The notes under the pieces are model-generated. The model was not told the DNA's origin, made no database searches, and worked only from the letters and a program-made list of their open reading frames with translations. From Cyclobacterium roseum (lineage in GTDB: Bacteria; Bacteroidota; Bacteroidia; Cytophagales; Cyclobacteriaceae): a stretch of DNA of 64,000 nucleotides. The DNA lies in assembly GCF_010119225.1 (NCBI RefSeq), contig NZ_WNKF01000002.1:248001-312000 (forward strand). The letters run 5' to 3'. A program made the translations under genes and the position numbers. Of the stretch, positions 25,694-33,963 are shown piece after piece. How positions within the stretch are numbered: the first letter of the stretch is position 1; the number at the start of each line of letters is the position of its first letter.

Positions 25694-27585
25694 AAGTCTA
25701 GATGTATATTAAATTGAACATTTCTTCCAGGCATGGGCCGTAGCCGAAGTATCTGATAATCGGTATCCCAAATATTATTTACCTGCAACCCAACCGTTCC
25801 GCTCACCCATTCCTTCCAGGCAAAATCATGGGACATACCCGCTCCCCAAAGCGAATAGGCAGGCAGCACGGTTCGATTATCGGATGTGACAAAGCGTTCG
25901 CCGGTGTATTGTCCCGAAACAAATCCGGAAAACCGGTCCTTCTTAACGTTCCAGCGCATTTGCAATTTGTGGCGGGGAACGTAAGGCAGTTGTTTGCCCA
26001 GGTCCACCTCATTTCCTGATGCCACGCTGCGATTGCTGGTATGGGTCCAGGCATAATCCGCCTCCCAACCCAAGTTCCAGGATCCCAGCTTTAGCTCCCA
26101 TTCCATAAAATACTCCAGCCCCTTACTGACTACCTTGCGTACATTTTTTGGTGTCCAATAGGATTCCTCCGGAAGCCAGATGATCCAATTATCCACACTC
26201 ATATGAAACAGGGAAAGCCGATTGCAAACCTGCACAATATTGTTGCTGAAACGCTGGTCCATGCCCAGTTCCTTGCTCCAGCTTTGCTCGGAAGCAAGGT
26301 CCGGATTTCCCCCGGGCACCCAAAACCGGTCATTCAAGGTCGGTACCTTGAACCCTTTGGATGCATTTCCCGTCAACTCCCATTGCTGGACCGGGTTTTT
26401 AAAAAACGTCCATGAAACTCCTAATCCCGGCGTAAAGGGAACGAGCTGTCCCTCATGCAGCATTTGTCTCAATTGTAAGGAAAACCCCAGGTTATCCAGG
26501 GGTTTGTAATTCGTCGCCTGATACAATTCCATGCGCTGTTCGGAATGGGAATAGGTCGACAGCTCACCCTGAATATGGGTATACCGGACTCCCGTGCGGC
26601 TTTGCCAATGCTCCGAAGGTTCCCAGTCCACTTCTGCAGCCAGTAACGCCTGTAGTGTAAGGTTCAGGTCCCCATTAAATTCCATACGATCTCGTACCAA
26701 GCCCGACTTGATATTCCAGGTAGCTTTCGGACCGTTTTTGATATAGTCCAGCACCGTCCGGAAATTCACATCTTTTTGGGTATCCCTACCCGATGAGCCC
26801 AGGACGGGTTGAATCTCTCGCTGTATTTCCCCCAACCAAAGGGATGCCTGCAGCACCTGACCTTTTCCCAGGTCGGCCCGCAAATCCTGCACCCAGCCCC
26901 GTTGGTTGACGGCCGCATGGTCCTGGTACCGGATGGGTGTACCCGGGCTGGCCCAATCGGTATACGGGAACCTGTTTTCCAGCGCGTTTCGATACAGGCT
27001 GGTTCGAAAAGATATGGATTGAATACGCTGTTGGTGACTTATTTCCTGGCGCCAGTTACCAAAACTCCCCAATTGGGTGCTGAGGCTGGTGCTTGTTTTT
27101 TGGTTTACCGGCAGGGAAGTGGAGAGATGGACGGCTCCTCCAATGGCATCCGTCCCGTACAGCGCGCCAGCACTTCCGTAGTGAATGTCTACCTGATCCA
27201 TGCCCGCCATGGGGAAGATGGAATAATCAGCCTGCCCCAGGGAGGGGCTATTGACCGGCAGCCCGTTCCAAAACAAGGCATTGTGCCCGGCGGAGGTACC
27301 TCTCATGCTCAGGGAAGCGGTCATTCCCGGCCCGTAGGAGCGGATAAAAAGCCCGGTGCGCTCCTGCAGAAGGTCAGCCAGGGAACGTGCCGCAGGTCCT
27401 TCCGCCTCAGATAGACCAAGGGTACGGACTCGTTGCCCGAAAGCGTAAGTACTCATCGGTACCGCAGCCACCTCCACGGGGTCCAAATCCACCGTATCCC
27501 GGAGCAGCTCCTGCGAAAAAGCTCCTACCGGTAGCAGTAGCCATATAATCGCCAGGATTGGAACGCCTATTTTTTCTACTGCCAT
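25690..27585 (-). CDS. btuB: TonB-dependent cobalamin receptor, BtuB-like
   Basis: The 631-residue protein has a signal peptide ending near residue 24 (LLLPVGAFSQ), a TonB-box-like region, a plug domain (about 40-150, with LADLLQERTGLFIRSYGPG and SLSMRGTSAGHNALFWNGLP) and a 22-strand-type barrel. Length and plug resemble BtuB rather than SusC: there is no CarboxypepD_reg-like N-terminal domain. The upstream cobalamin riboswitch and the neighbouring BtuG-like and BtuFCD-like genes support corrinoid uptake. Energy would come from an ExbB/ExbD/TonB system such as the one encoded at 8424-10731. Confidence 0.9.
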   Translation of the reverse strand: MAVEKIGVPILAIIWLLLPVGAFSQELLRDTVDLDPVEVAAVPMSTYAFGQRVRTLGLSEAEGPAARSLADLLQERTGLFIRSYGPGMTASLSMRGTSAGHNALFWNGLPVNSPSLGQADYSIFPMAGMDQVDIHYGSAGALYGTDAIGGAVHLSTSLPVNQKTSTSLSTQLGSFGNWRQEISHQQRIQSISFRTSLYRNALENRFPYTDWASPGTPIRYQDHAAVNQRGWVQDLRADLGKGQVLQASLWLGEIQREIQPVLGSSGRDTQKDVNFRTVLDYIKNGPKATWNIKSGLVRDRMEFNGDLNLTLQALLAAEVDWEPSEHWQSRTGVRYTHIQGELSTYSHSEQRMELYQATNYKPLDNLGFSLQLRQMLHEGQLVPFTPGLGVSWTFFKNPVQQWELTGNASKGFKVPTLNDRFWVPGGNPDLASEQSWSKELGMDQRFSNNIVQVCNRLSLFHMSVDNWIIWLPEESYWTPKNVRKVVSKGLEYFMEWELKLGSWNLGWEADYAWTHTSNRSVASGNEVDLGKQLPYVPRHKLQMRWNVKKDRFSGFVSGQYTGERFVTSDNRTVLPAYSLWGAGMSHDFAWKEWVSGTVGLQVNNIWDTDYQILRLRPMPGRNVQFNIHLDL

Positions 27586-27767
27586 GGTGCCATCGGTTTC
27601 TTTCGAATCCGGATAGAAATGGCTAGAGAATACAGGTTATACCTTGGATACACCAACGCTTTGCTTTTGCCGGAAAACAACCCGGCCAAGCCTGGAGTAA
27701 CAGAAATGGTGATTTATAAAACCCTACTTCTCCGCCTTTCTCCCGAAAGCGTTGAATACTACAAAAA

Positions 27768-27958
27768 ATGGCAGGTCTCCTGACTTCCCTTAGTTGTTCC
27801 GCCTTCTCGTCCTAAAAAAAGACAATGGCTGAGGATGAACAATTCCTCTTGCCGGAATCCGGCAAGTGGCATGGGTTACAGTTGCGGGGACAGCTCCGGA
27901 TTTTCACCGGATTCCCTATTAATCCCGAGAGCCTGGTACAGGATCGGGAACCATTAAT
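27768..27958 (-). ncRNA. cobalamin (adenosylcobalamin) riboswitch
   Basis: On the minus strand the element contains the conserved pieces in order: GGGAATCCGGTGAAAATCCG, GAGCTGTCCCCGCAACTGTA, a GCCACTTG core, and the B12 box AGTCAGGAGACCTGCC at the 3' end (27768-27785). It lies about 180 nt ahead of the btuB-like start. The class turns off downstream expression when cobalamin is bound. The GCCACT core is followed by TG, as in many members. Confidence 0.95.
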
Positions 27959-27963
27959 CGAGG

Positions 27964-27990
27964 CAAACATACGGGAAAATCCGCATTCAA
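27964..27990 (-). promoter_or_regulatory. probable promoter of the riboswitch-btuB-btuG transcript
   Basis: On the minus strand TTG (27988-27990) is followed after 16 bp by TATGTTTG (27964-27971), which matches the Bacteroidota -7 element TAnnTTTG. Transcription would start around 27957, right at the 5' edge of the riboswitch. The spacer is slightly shorter than usual. Confidence 0.6.
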
Positions 27991-28065
27991 AAAATTTTTG
28001 CCAAAAATTAGCTATTGGATTTGGAGGGCACAATGGTTTACTTTGGATTTCAAATTAATTCCAAA

Positions 28066-29229
28066 ATGCAGCAATACTTTCCAGGATTTCGCTTTCTATG
28101 GGCCAATGCCTTGCTTCTGGCTGCTTGCTTTTCCTGTGATCCTAAAGGACATCATTCTGAAACCCATGAGATGAAAAGCATGGAGGAAATTCCCTTGGCT
28201 TACGCGCAGGGATTTTCTATTTTCAAGGTAGCTTCCGGGTACTTGCTTGAAATTCACCCTGAACAGGGGCAAACCGACCGCTTTCTAATTCAGGATCCTT
28301 CAAAATCGTCCGACAAGGCGTTGGCGGGATTAAGCGGAACCATTCCCATGGGGAGCAAAAAAATCATTCTCACGGCTACCACCCAAATCCCCCACCTAAG
28401 CTACCTGGATGCAGCCGATCGCCTGATGGCATTTCCCAACCTGGACCTGATCTCCTCACCGGAAGTGCGACGAAAAATCGCTAGCGGCGAAGTAACGGAA
28501 CTGGGAACGGGTCCCTCTCCCGATTTGGAACGAATCATCTCAACGGAACCGGATTGGGTAATGGTTTCCGGATTTGGTGAGGTCTTGAACCTGGCAGAGC
28601 GCCTGAATGCAGCAAAAATCCCGGTGGTCGTAAATAACGATTTTTTAGAGGCTCATCCCTTAGGCAAGGCTGAATGGATCAAGGCCACGGGCGTACTTTT
28701 AGGAAAGATAAAAGAAGCCGACAGTATATTTTCGCACATTGCATCCAGTTACCAGTCGGCTAGTCAAATTACAGGCTCCCTTCCTATGGAAGATCGGCCA
28801 ACCGTTCTCTCCGGGACCTTATACAAAGATGTCTGGTACGCTCCAGGGAAGGACAGTTGGGTAGCCCGACTGATTGGGGATGCCGGGGGTAATTACCTAT
28901 TTCAGCATTTGGAGGGTAAGGGAAGTTTGTCGTTGAATTACGAATACGTGCTGGAGAAAGCCCGGGAAGCCGGGTTGTGGATTGGAGCAGCGGACCATGC
29001 CTCCCTGAAGCAAATGGGCGAACAGAATCCGAAATACAGAAATTTTCAGGCTTTTCAGGAAAATGAGGTATACACCTATACCCTTAAAAAAGGCGAAACC
29101 GGTGGATTGATGTATTTTGAAGAGGGATACCTGCGACCGGATTGGGTTCTGTGGGATATGATCAAAATTATACATCCCGAAAAAGCCCGGGACCATGATT
29201 TTCACTATTTTCAAAAGCTGGATGAATAA
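28066..29229 (+). CDS. btuF: cobalamin-type ABC transporter substrate-binding lipoprotein (BtuF-like)
   Basis: The 387-residue protein has a lipoprotein signal with two nearby cysteines (ALLLAACFSC, C21 probable) and a two-lobed TroA/BtuF fold. Typical pieces are ATTQIPHLSYLDAADRLMAF, GPSPDLERIISTEPDWVMVS, ERLNAAKIPVVVN and the C-terminal PDWVLWDMIKIIHPE. It would capture B12 in the periplasm and deliver it to the adjacent permease. I chose the ATG at 28066, since the longer frame from 28015 places 17 hydrophilic residues before the signal. The gene is divergent from the riboswitch-controlled receptor. B12 specificity is inferred from context; haem or siderophore binding proteins share the fold. 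Confidence 0.87.
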   Translation: MQQYFPGFRFLWANALLLAACFSCDPKGHHSETHEMKSMEEIPLAYAQGFSIFKVASGYLLEIHPEQGQTDRFLIQDPSKSSDKALAGLSGTIPMGSKKIILTATTQIPHLSYLDAADRLMAFPNLDLISSPEVRRKIASGEVTELGTGPSPDLERIISTEPDWVMVSGFGEVLNLAERLNAAKIPVVVNNDFLEAHPLGKAEWIKATGVLLGKIKEADSIFSHIASSYQSASQITGSLPMEDRPTVLSGTLYKDVWYAPGKDSWVARLIGDAGGNYLFQHLEGKGSLSLNYEYVLEKAREAGLWIGAADHASLKQMGEQNPKYRNFQAFQENEVYTYTLKKGETGGLMYFEEGYLRPDWVLWDMIKIIHPEKARDHDFHYFQKLDE

Positions 29230-30250
29230 GTTCCAATCCCAACGGCTGTTAATTGTGCTACTCCTATGTGTCATCCTTTGGCTGGTAAACCTGAGTCTGG
29301 GAAGTGTTCAGATACCTCTGAAATCCTTGCTTGGACGGATTGCCGGTATTCCATTTCCCCAACCCAGCTGGGAAATAATCCTGATGGAATACCGCTTACC
29401 AAAATCCCTGACAGTCTTGTTGGCAGGGATAGGTCTTTCGCTGAGTGGCCTGCAAATGCAAACCTTTTTTCGAAATCCGCTGGCCGGACCCTATGTACTT
29501 GGAATTAGTTCGGGGGCCGGTTTGGGGGTGGCTTTGCTCACCATGGCAGGAACCGCTTTTGGTTGGCAGATACTGGATAATCCAGGCAATAGCTGGTCAC
29601 TAGTAGGTGCCGCCAGTGCGGGTGCTATGGGCGTGCTGGTACTGATGGGTCTGGCTGCCTGGAAGGTAAAGGATAGCATGACGTTGTTAATCGTGGGGTT
29701 GATGTTTGGAAGTGCCACTTCCTCCGTGATTACATTACTGGCCTATTTTAGCGCAGCTGAGGAGTTGAAACTATTTACGATTTGGTCCATGGGGAACTTG
29801 GGCAATACCGGGTGGAGTGATCTGGGGTATTTGGCAGGTGCCGTGGTGTTGGGACTTATTCCTGCCCTGGTCGCCATCAAATCCTACAACGCCATGCTTT
29901 TGGGTGAAACGTATGCGGTGAGCATGGGCATCAATTTCCAAAAGTTGAGGTGGACCATGATCCTCAGTACTGGGATCCTTACCGGAAGTATTACGGCGTT
30001 CTGCGGTCCTATCGCCTTTATCGGAATTGCTGTTCCTCATCTGGCCAGACTGCTATTCCGTACCCAAAGCCATTCCGTACTGTTCCCGGCCACTGCCGGC
30101 GTAGGTGTTTTGATCCTCCTGGCATGCGATACCATTAGCCAGTTGCCGGGTATGGCTACCAGCCTTCCCATCAATGCGGTCACCACTGCTTTTGGGGCTC
30201 CCCTGATCATATGGATGATCATGAAAAGAAGTTTTAGCGAGGAATTTTAA
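29222..30250 (+). CDS. btuC: FecCD-family ABC permease (BtuC-like)
   Basis: The 342-residue protein has about ten membrane helices and the motifs of the FecCD/BtuC family: MEYRLPKSLTVLLAGIGLSL, GLQMQTFFRNPLAGPYVLGI, GSITAFCGPIAFIGIAVPHLAR and PINAVTTAFGAPLIIWMI. It imports metal chelates or B12 as a homodimer with two ATPase subunits. I start at the ATG at 29222, which overlaps the BtuF stop by 8 bp; an ATG at 29195 would give nine extra residues. The ATPase follows after 10 bp. Confidence 0.93.
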   Translation: MNKFQSQRLLIVLLLCVILWLVNLSLGSVQIPLKSLLGRIAGIPFPQPSWEIILMEYRLPKSLTVLLAGIGLSLSGLQMQTFFRNPLAGPYVLGISSGAGLGVALLTMAGTAFGWQILDNPGNSWSLVGAASAGAMGVLVLMGLAAWKVKDSMTLLIVGLMFGSATSSVITLLAYFSAAEELKLFTIWSMGNLGNTGWSDLGYLAGAVVLGLIPALVAIKSYNAMLLGETYAVSMGINFQKLRWTMILSTGILTGSITAFCGPIAFIGIAVPHLARLLFRTQSHSVLFPATAGVGVLILLACDTISQLPGMATSLPINAVTTAFGAPLIIWMIMKRSFSEEF

Positions 30251-30260
30251 GGTTGCAGCA

Positions 30261-31298
30261 ATGGATAATCCAGAAAACAGGCAAGACGAAAAAGAGGGAT
30301 TTGTTCGGGCAAAAAACTTGGAGCTGGGCTACCGCTCAGGGGTGGAAACTCAGGGAGTGGCCTCCGGTGTCAGTTTTTCTCTTTTCAGAAAGGAACTTAC
30401 CTGCCTAATGGGACCCAATGGGGTGGGCAAGTCCACCTTGCTCAAAGCCATTATGCACCAGCATCCTCCGTTAAAAGGAGAAGTCTGGCTCGGCAATGCC
30501 CCCGCTTCCCACCTTTCCGAAAAAGAGCGGGCAAAAAGAGTGGCCGTAGTCCTGACAGAAAAAATCCCAACCGGTCTGCTTACTGTACGGGATTTGGTCG
30601 CCCTGGGGAGGATTCCCCATACCGGCTGGTGGGGGCAGCTGAGCCCGGTGGATCAGGCCAAAATAAACGAAGTAATGGCGCTTACTTCCATCAGCCATCT
30701 GGCACATAAAACCGTATCAGCCCTGAGCGATGGTCAGCGCCAAACGGCACTAATTGCCCGTGCCCTGGCACAAGACAGCCCCATTATGGTGTTGGACGAG
30801 CCTACGGCACATCTGGATCTCAGCAATCGGTTTGAGATCATGTACCTGCTGCGCGACCTGGCCCGAAAAGCTTCCAAAGCCATTTTGGTAGTCACCCATG
30901 ATCTGGAGGTAGCATTGGAAACGGCCGATAAACTCTGGCTGATGGACGCCCGTCAACCACTGCTGACCGGCAGTCCGGAAGACCTGATGATTAGCGGGGG
31001 CATCCAACGGCTATTGCCTGGAGAAAAATGGCGGGTAGATGCTGCTTCGGGAAAGATTATCCGAAATACGACGCCACTTCCCTGCCAAATAGAAGGCCCG
31101 GAACCCATGGTGAGCTGGGTTAAAAATGCCCTTCGAAAAAACCCTGAACTAAACTTGCCGGAGGCCATTTTCCTTACCGAAACCCCCTTTGCAATCAAGG
31201 CTACTTTTTCTCAGCACCAGCAGACTTTTGACAGCATTTCCGAAATGATCCGATTCCTTCAGAATCAGTTAAAACCAGAAAATTTCTTTTTGAAATAA
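30261..31298 (+). CDS. btuD: ABC transporter ATP-binding protein (BtuD/FecE-like) with C-terminal extension
   Basis: The first 250 residues are a FecE/BtuD-type ATPase with Walker A GPNGVGKST at residues 51-59, signature LSDGQRQTALIARALAQ near 155, Walker B PIMVLDEPTAHLDLS near 174 and the H-loop VVTHD. About 90 more residues follow (from about 255), with a stretch ending WVKNALRKNPELNLP and EMIRFLQNQL, which a standard 250-residue BtuD does not have. It completes the B12 importer. The tail may be regulatory; I recognise no domain in it. Confidence 0.9.
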   Translation: MDNPENRQDEKEGFVRAKNLELGYRSGVETQGVASGVSFSLFRKELTCLMGPNGVGKSTLLKAIMHQHPPLKGEVWLGNAPASHLSEKERAKRVAVVLTEKIPTGLLTVRDLVALGRIPHTGWWGQLSPVDQAKINEVMALTSISHLAHKTVSALSDGQRQTALIARALAQDSPIMVLDEPTAHLDLSNRFEIMYLLRDLARKASKAILVVTHDLEVALETADKLWLMDARQPLLTGSPEDLMISGGIQRLLPGEKWRVDAASGKIIRNTTPLPCQIEGPEPMVSWVKNALRKNPELNLPEAIFLTETPFAIKATFSQHQQTFDSISEMIRFLQNQLKPENFFLK

Positions 31299-31485
31299 AA
31301 TTTTTTATTTAAATTGATTACCAGTTTTTTATAGGAGTCGAAATCGATAATATTCTATTATTATATTAAAAATACACCTAAATACTTCTAAAATAATTGT
31401 AGAATAAAATCAATAAAATATGGTGTAAAATAAATCTCATTAATTCATTATTGGATTTAATAAGTTTCAATAAACCCAATCAACC

Positions 31486-32466
31486 ATGTCCAAATTTCTA
31501 AAAATACTAACCTTACTGGTATCCTTTCTGGTCCTGTTGATCATCGCAGGTGTGTTGTACATTTCAATGGGCCTACCAAACGTGGGGCCTGCCCCAGAAA
31601 ATTATGAGGTAGTTAGCAGCCCTGAAAAAATAGCCCGGGGAAAATACCTTGCCAACCACGTCATGCTTTGTATCGATTGTCACTCCCAAAGGGACTTCAG
31701 CTTGTTTAGTGCGCCCCCCATACCCGGAACGGAAGCCAAAGGGGGCGAACGCTTTGACCATAGTATGGGCTTCCCGGGTGTATTTATCTCTCCCAACATT
31801 ACTCCGGCTGGAATTGGGGATTATACCGATGGAGAGCTGTTTAGACTGATTACCACAGGAGTCAAAAAAGACGGCGACCCCATTTTTCCAGTGATGCCGT
31901 ACACCAGTTATGGCAAGATGGATGCGGAAGACATAGAAGCTGTCATTGCCTACATCCGCAGCCTGGAGCCCTCCCCTTCTGAAAATCAGCTTTCGAAAGC
32001 AGACTTTCCGGTAAATCTGATCATGCGTACCATGCCTGTAAAAGCCAAACTATCCAAAAAACCCGCTATTGAAGATGCTATCGCTTACGGTAAATACCTT
32101 ACCACAGCATCCGCCTGTGCAGACTGCCATACCCAATTTGAAAACGGAGCCTATACCGGTGAGCCCCTTGCGGGAGGGCGGAAGTTTATGTTTCCTGATG
32201 GTAGTGTCCTGAGCTCCGCCAATCTTACTCCTCATGAAACGGGGCTAAAAAATTGGAGCAAATCTCAATTTATTGACCGGTTTAAAGCATACGAAAACAA
32301 GCAGAATATTAGGAAACTAAATCCCGGTGAAATGCAGACCATTATGCCCTGGGCCATGTATGCCGGTATGAACCGGGAAGACCTGGGTGCCATCTATGAT
32401 TACCTGCAAAGCCTGGAACCAGTGGAAAATACGGTGATAAAGTTCATTGCCAGGGAAAAGTCATAA
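31486..32466 (+). CDS. dihaem c-type cytochrome, membrane-anchored
   Basis: The 326-residue protein has an N-terminal membrane anchor (residues 4-26) and two cytochrome c domains. The first haem site is CIDCH (C62, C65, H66) and the second is CADCH at about residues 211-215. Tandem domains with GKYLANHV and YGKYLTTASAC preceding each haem site are typical of the dihaem cytochromes paired with alcohol or sorbose dehydrogenases. No dehydrogenase gene is adjacent. It would carry electrons in the periplasm. The stop overlaps the converging SDR gene by 6 bp. Confidence 0.92.
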   Translation: MSKFLKILTLLVSFLVLLIIAGVLYISMGLPNVGPAPENYEVVSSPEKIARGKYLANHVMLCIDCHSQRDFSLFSAPPIPGTEAKGGERFDHSMGFPGVFISPNITPAGIGDYTDGELFRLITTGVKKDGDPIFPVMPYTSYGKMDAEDIEAVIAYIRSLEPSPSENQLSKADFPVNLIMRTMPVKAKLSKKPAIEDAIAYGKYLTTASACADCHTQFENGAYTGEPLAGGRKFMFPDGSVLSSANLTPHETGLKNWSKSQFIDRFKAYENKQNIRKLNPGEMQTIMPWAMYAGMNREDLGAIYDYLQSLEPVENTVIKFIAREKS

Positions 32467-33246
32467 GCCTTTGATAGCTCCTCCGTCAATGGGTATACTT
32501 GTTCCAGTAATATAGGCGGCCTGAGGAGAAGCCAGAAAAGTCAGCAAATAACCGTATTCCTCCGGCTTACCAAACCGCTGGGCGGGAATGCTTGCTTTGC
32601 GTGCTTCCATTAGCTCTTCCAGGGATTTGTCACTGTTTTGCGCCTGATTTTCTGTCAATTCCCGGATTCGCTCCGTTTCAAATGCCCCGGTAAGGATGGA
32701 GTTCACCGTTACACCATAAGGAGCCACAGCATCGGCCAGGGTTTTGGCCCAGCTGACAATCGCGGTCCGGATACTGTTTGACAAAACCAAATTGGGCAAA
32801 GGTTCTTTGACCGAAACGGATGAAACATTAAGAATGCGTCCGAATCCGCGGGATTTCATCCCCGCCACTAGCAAGTGGCTTAGGTGATGGTACGTTTTAA
32901 ACAAGAGATCGAAGGCCTCCTGGTATTCCTCAGTAGACTTTTGATCCACGTTTCCGGCAGTAGGCCCATTGGTGTTGTTAACCAGAATATCCACTTTTTT
33001 ACCTTCAAAAAATTGCGTACTTCGCTGTTGGAAGTCGGGAAAATTACGATAATCCACTTCCAGGAAGTCATGCAGTTGTCCTTCTGGCTTGGGTAGCCCA
33101 TCCAGGGCTGCCTTCAGCTTGGTTTCATTTCGAGCCATTAGTGTGACGGTAGCTCCCGAAGCCGCCAACTGACGGGCCGTGGCCAGTCCTAATCCGCGGG
33201 TAGCTCCGCCTACTACGGCATGGAGTCCTCTTAGGTCAATTTTCAT
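32461..33246 (-). CDS. SDR-family protein with altered catalytic residues
   Basis: The 261-residue Rossmann-fold protein has the cofactor motif GGATRGLGLA (about 13-22), the structural NNTNG motif and FLASPQAAYITGTSIPIDGG near the end, so NAD(P) binding is likely. Aligned by eye to FabG-like SDRs, the catalytic YxxxK is replaced: NVSSVSVKEPLPNLVLSNSI has serine where the tyrosine should be and arginine where the lysine should be. The protein may use another acid/base or not act as a classical dehydrogenase. Start was set at the ATG at 33246, three residues before the Rossmann strand. It is divergent from the MarR gene, which may control it. Confidence 0.88.
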   Translation of the reverse strand: MKIDLRGLHAVVGGATRGLGLATARQLAASGATVTLMARNETKLKAALDGLPKPEGQLHDFLEVDYRNFPDFQQRSTQFFEGKKVDILVNNTNGPTAGNVDQKSTEEYQEAFDLLFKTYHHLSHLLVAGMKSRGFGRILNVSSVSVKEPLPNLVLSNSIRTAIVSWAKTLADAVAPYGVTVNSILTGAFETERIRELTENQAQNSDKSLEELMEARKASIPAQRFGKPEEYGYLLTFLASPQAAYITGTSIPIDGGAIKGL

Positions 33247-33380
33247 AGGGTATGGTTTACAATCGGTTTGTGTTAACAAATGAAATCAATTCCTGAAAAT
33301 AGCGTTTCCTGCCCAGTTGGACAAACCTATTTGCAGCGATGGGTAATATTCAACAAAACCTATAATTTTTATAGGGTATG

Positions 33381-33413
33381 TTGGGATAAAGTTTGAAATA
33401 TTAATTATATTTG
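33381..33413 (+). promoter_or_regulatory. promoter and candidate operator of the MarR gene
   Basis: TTG (33381-33383) and TATATTTG (33406-33413) are 22 bp apart and match the Bacteroidota promoter; transcription would start about 12 nt before the ATG. The -7 box lies in the 16-mer ATATTAATTATATTTG, which recurs with one mismatch at 33893-33908 ahead of the ferredoxin reductase gene. AATTAT (33403-33408) and ATAATT (33422-33427) also form an inverted repeat that a MarR dimer could bind. Confidence 0.6.
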
Positions 33414-33430
33414 CCGTACTAATAATTGGC

Positions 33431-33865
33431 ATGACATACGAGCAATTTAGCAGGTATTCCTTTTTGTTGGACAGGACCGCGAGGAAGGTCAAGCAGTATG
33501 CCCAACAAAAGTTCAAGTTAAAGGATTTTGACATCACGGTAGACCAATGGCTGGTCATGAAAAATCTGGACGAGAACGAAATGCTTAGCCAGACTGAATT
33601 GGCTCATCTGGTATTTAAGGACCACCCTACGTTGACACGAATTGTGGATATACTTTGCAAGAAAGGCTACGTGGAGCGGGTGCCGCACCCGCAAGACAGG
33701 AGGAGCTACCAGCTTCATCTGACAAAAGGTGGAAAGGACAAAGTGGCGGAATTAAAACCTCAAATTGCCCTGATCCGGCAAAAGGCCTGGGAAAACTTAA
33801 ATGAAAGCGATTTTGAGGAATTTAAGCGCATTTTAAATACCATTTACGGCAATCTGGAGGAATAA
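33431..33865 (+). CDS. MarR family transcriptional regulator
   Basis: The 144-residue protein has the MarR winged-helix fold: dimerisation helices at both ends, the recognition part TELAHLVFKDHPTLTRIVDILCKKGYVERVPHP near 55-90, and the wing motif DRRSYQLHLTKGG with its DRR signature. MarR dimers repress nearby genes until a small ligand or thiol oxidation releases them. It is flanked by a divergent SDR gene and by FNR and ferredoxin genes, and a shared 16-mer precedes both it and the FNR gene, so autoregulation and control of the redox pair are plausible. Confidence 0.94.
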   Translation: MTYEQFSRYSFLLDRTARKVKQYAQQKFKLKDFDITVDQWLVMKNLDENEMLSQTELAHLVFKDHPTLTRIVDILCKKGYVERVPHPQDRRSYQLHLTKGGKDKVAELKPQIALIRQKAWENLNESDFEEFKRILNTIYGNLEE

Positions 33866-33892
33866 AGACTAGGAAAATTTAAAATAGTTGTT

Positions 33893-33913
33893 ATACTAAT
33901 TATATTTGTACAA
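33893..33913 (+). promoter_or_regulatory. shared MarR-type motif and -7 element ahead of the FNR gene
   Basis: ATACTAATTATATTTG (33893-33908) repeats the motif at the MarR promoter with one mismatch, includes a TAnnTTTG box (33901-33908), and runs into the palindrome TTGTACAA (33906-33913). It lies about 50 bp before the ferredoxin reductase ATG. A well-spaced TTG is lacking, so the -33 assignment is open. Confidence 0.5.
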
Positions 33914-33963
33914 ACATTTGAACCCAGGTAGGGTTCCACCATTAAAAACAATCAAGCTACACC

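Noticed and set aside
33286..33558. 90-codon minus-strand frame between the SDR and MarR genes
   Set aside because: It overlaps the clear MarR gene and its promoter, and the peptide has no domain likeness.
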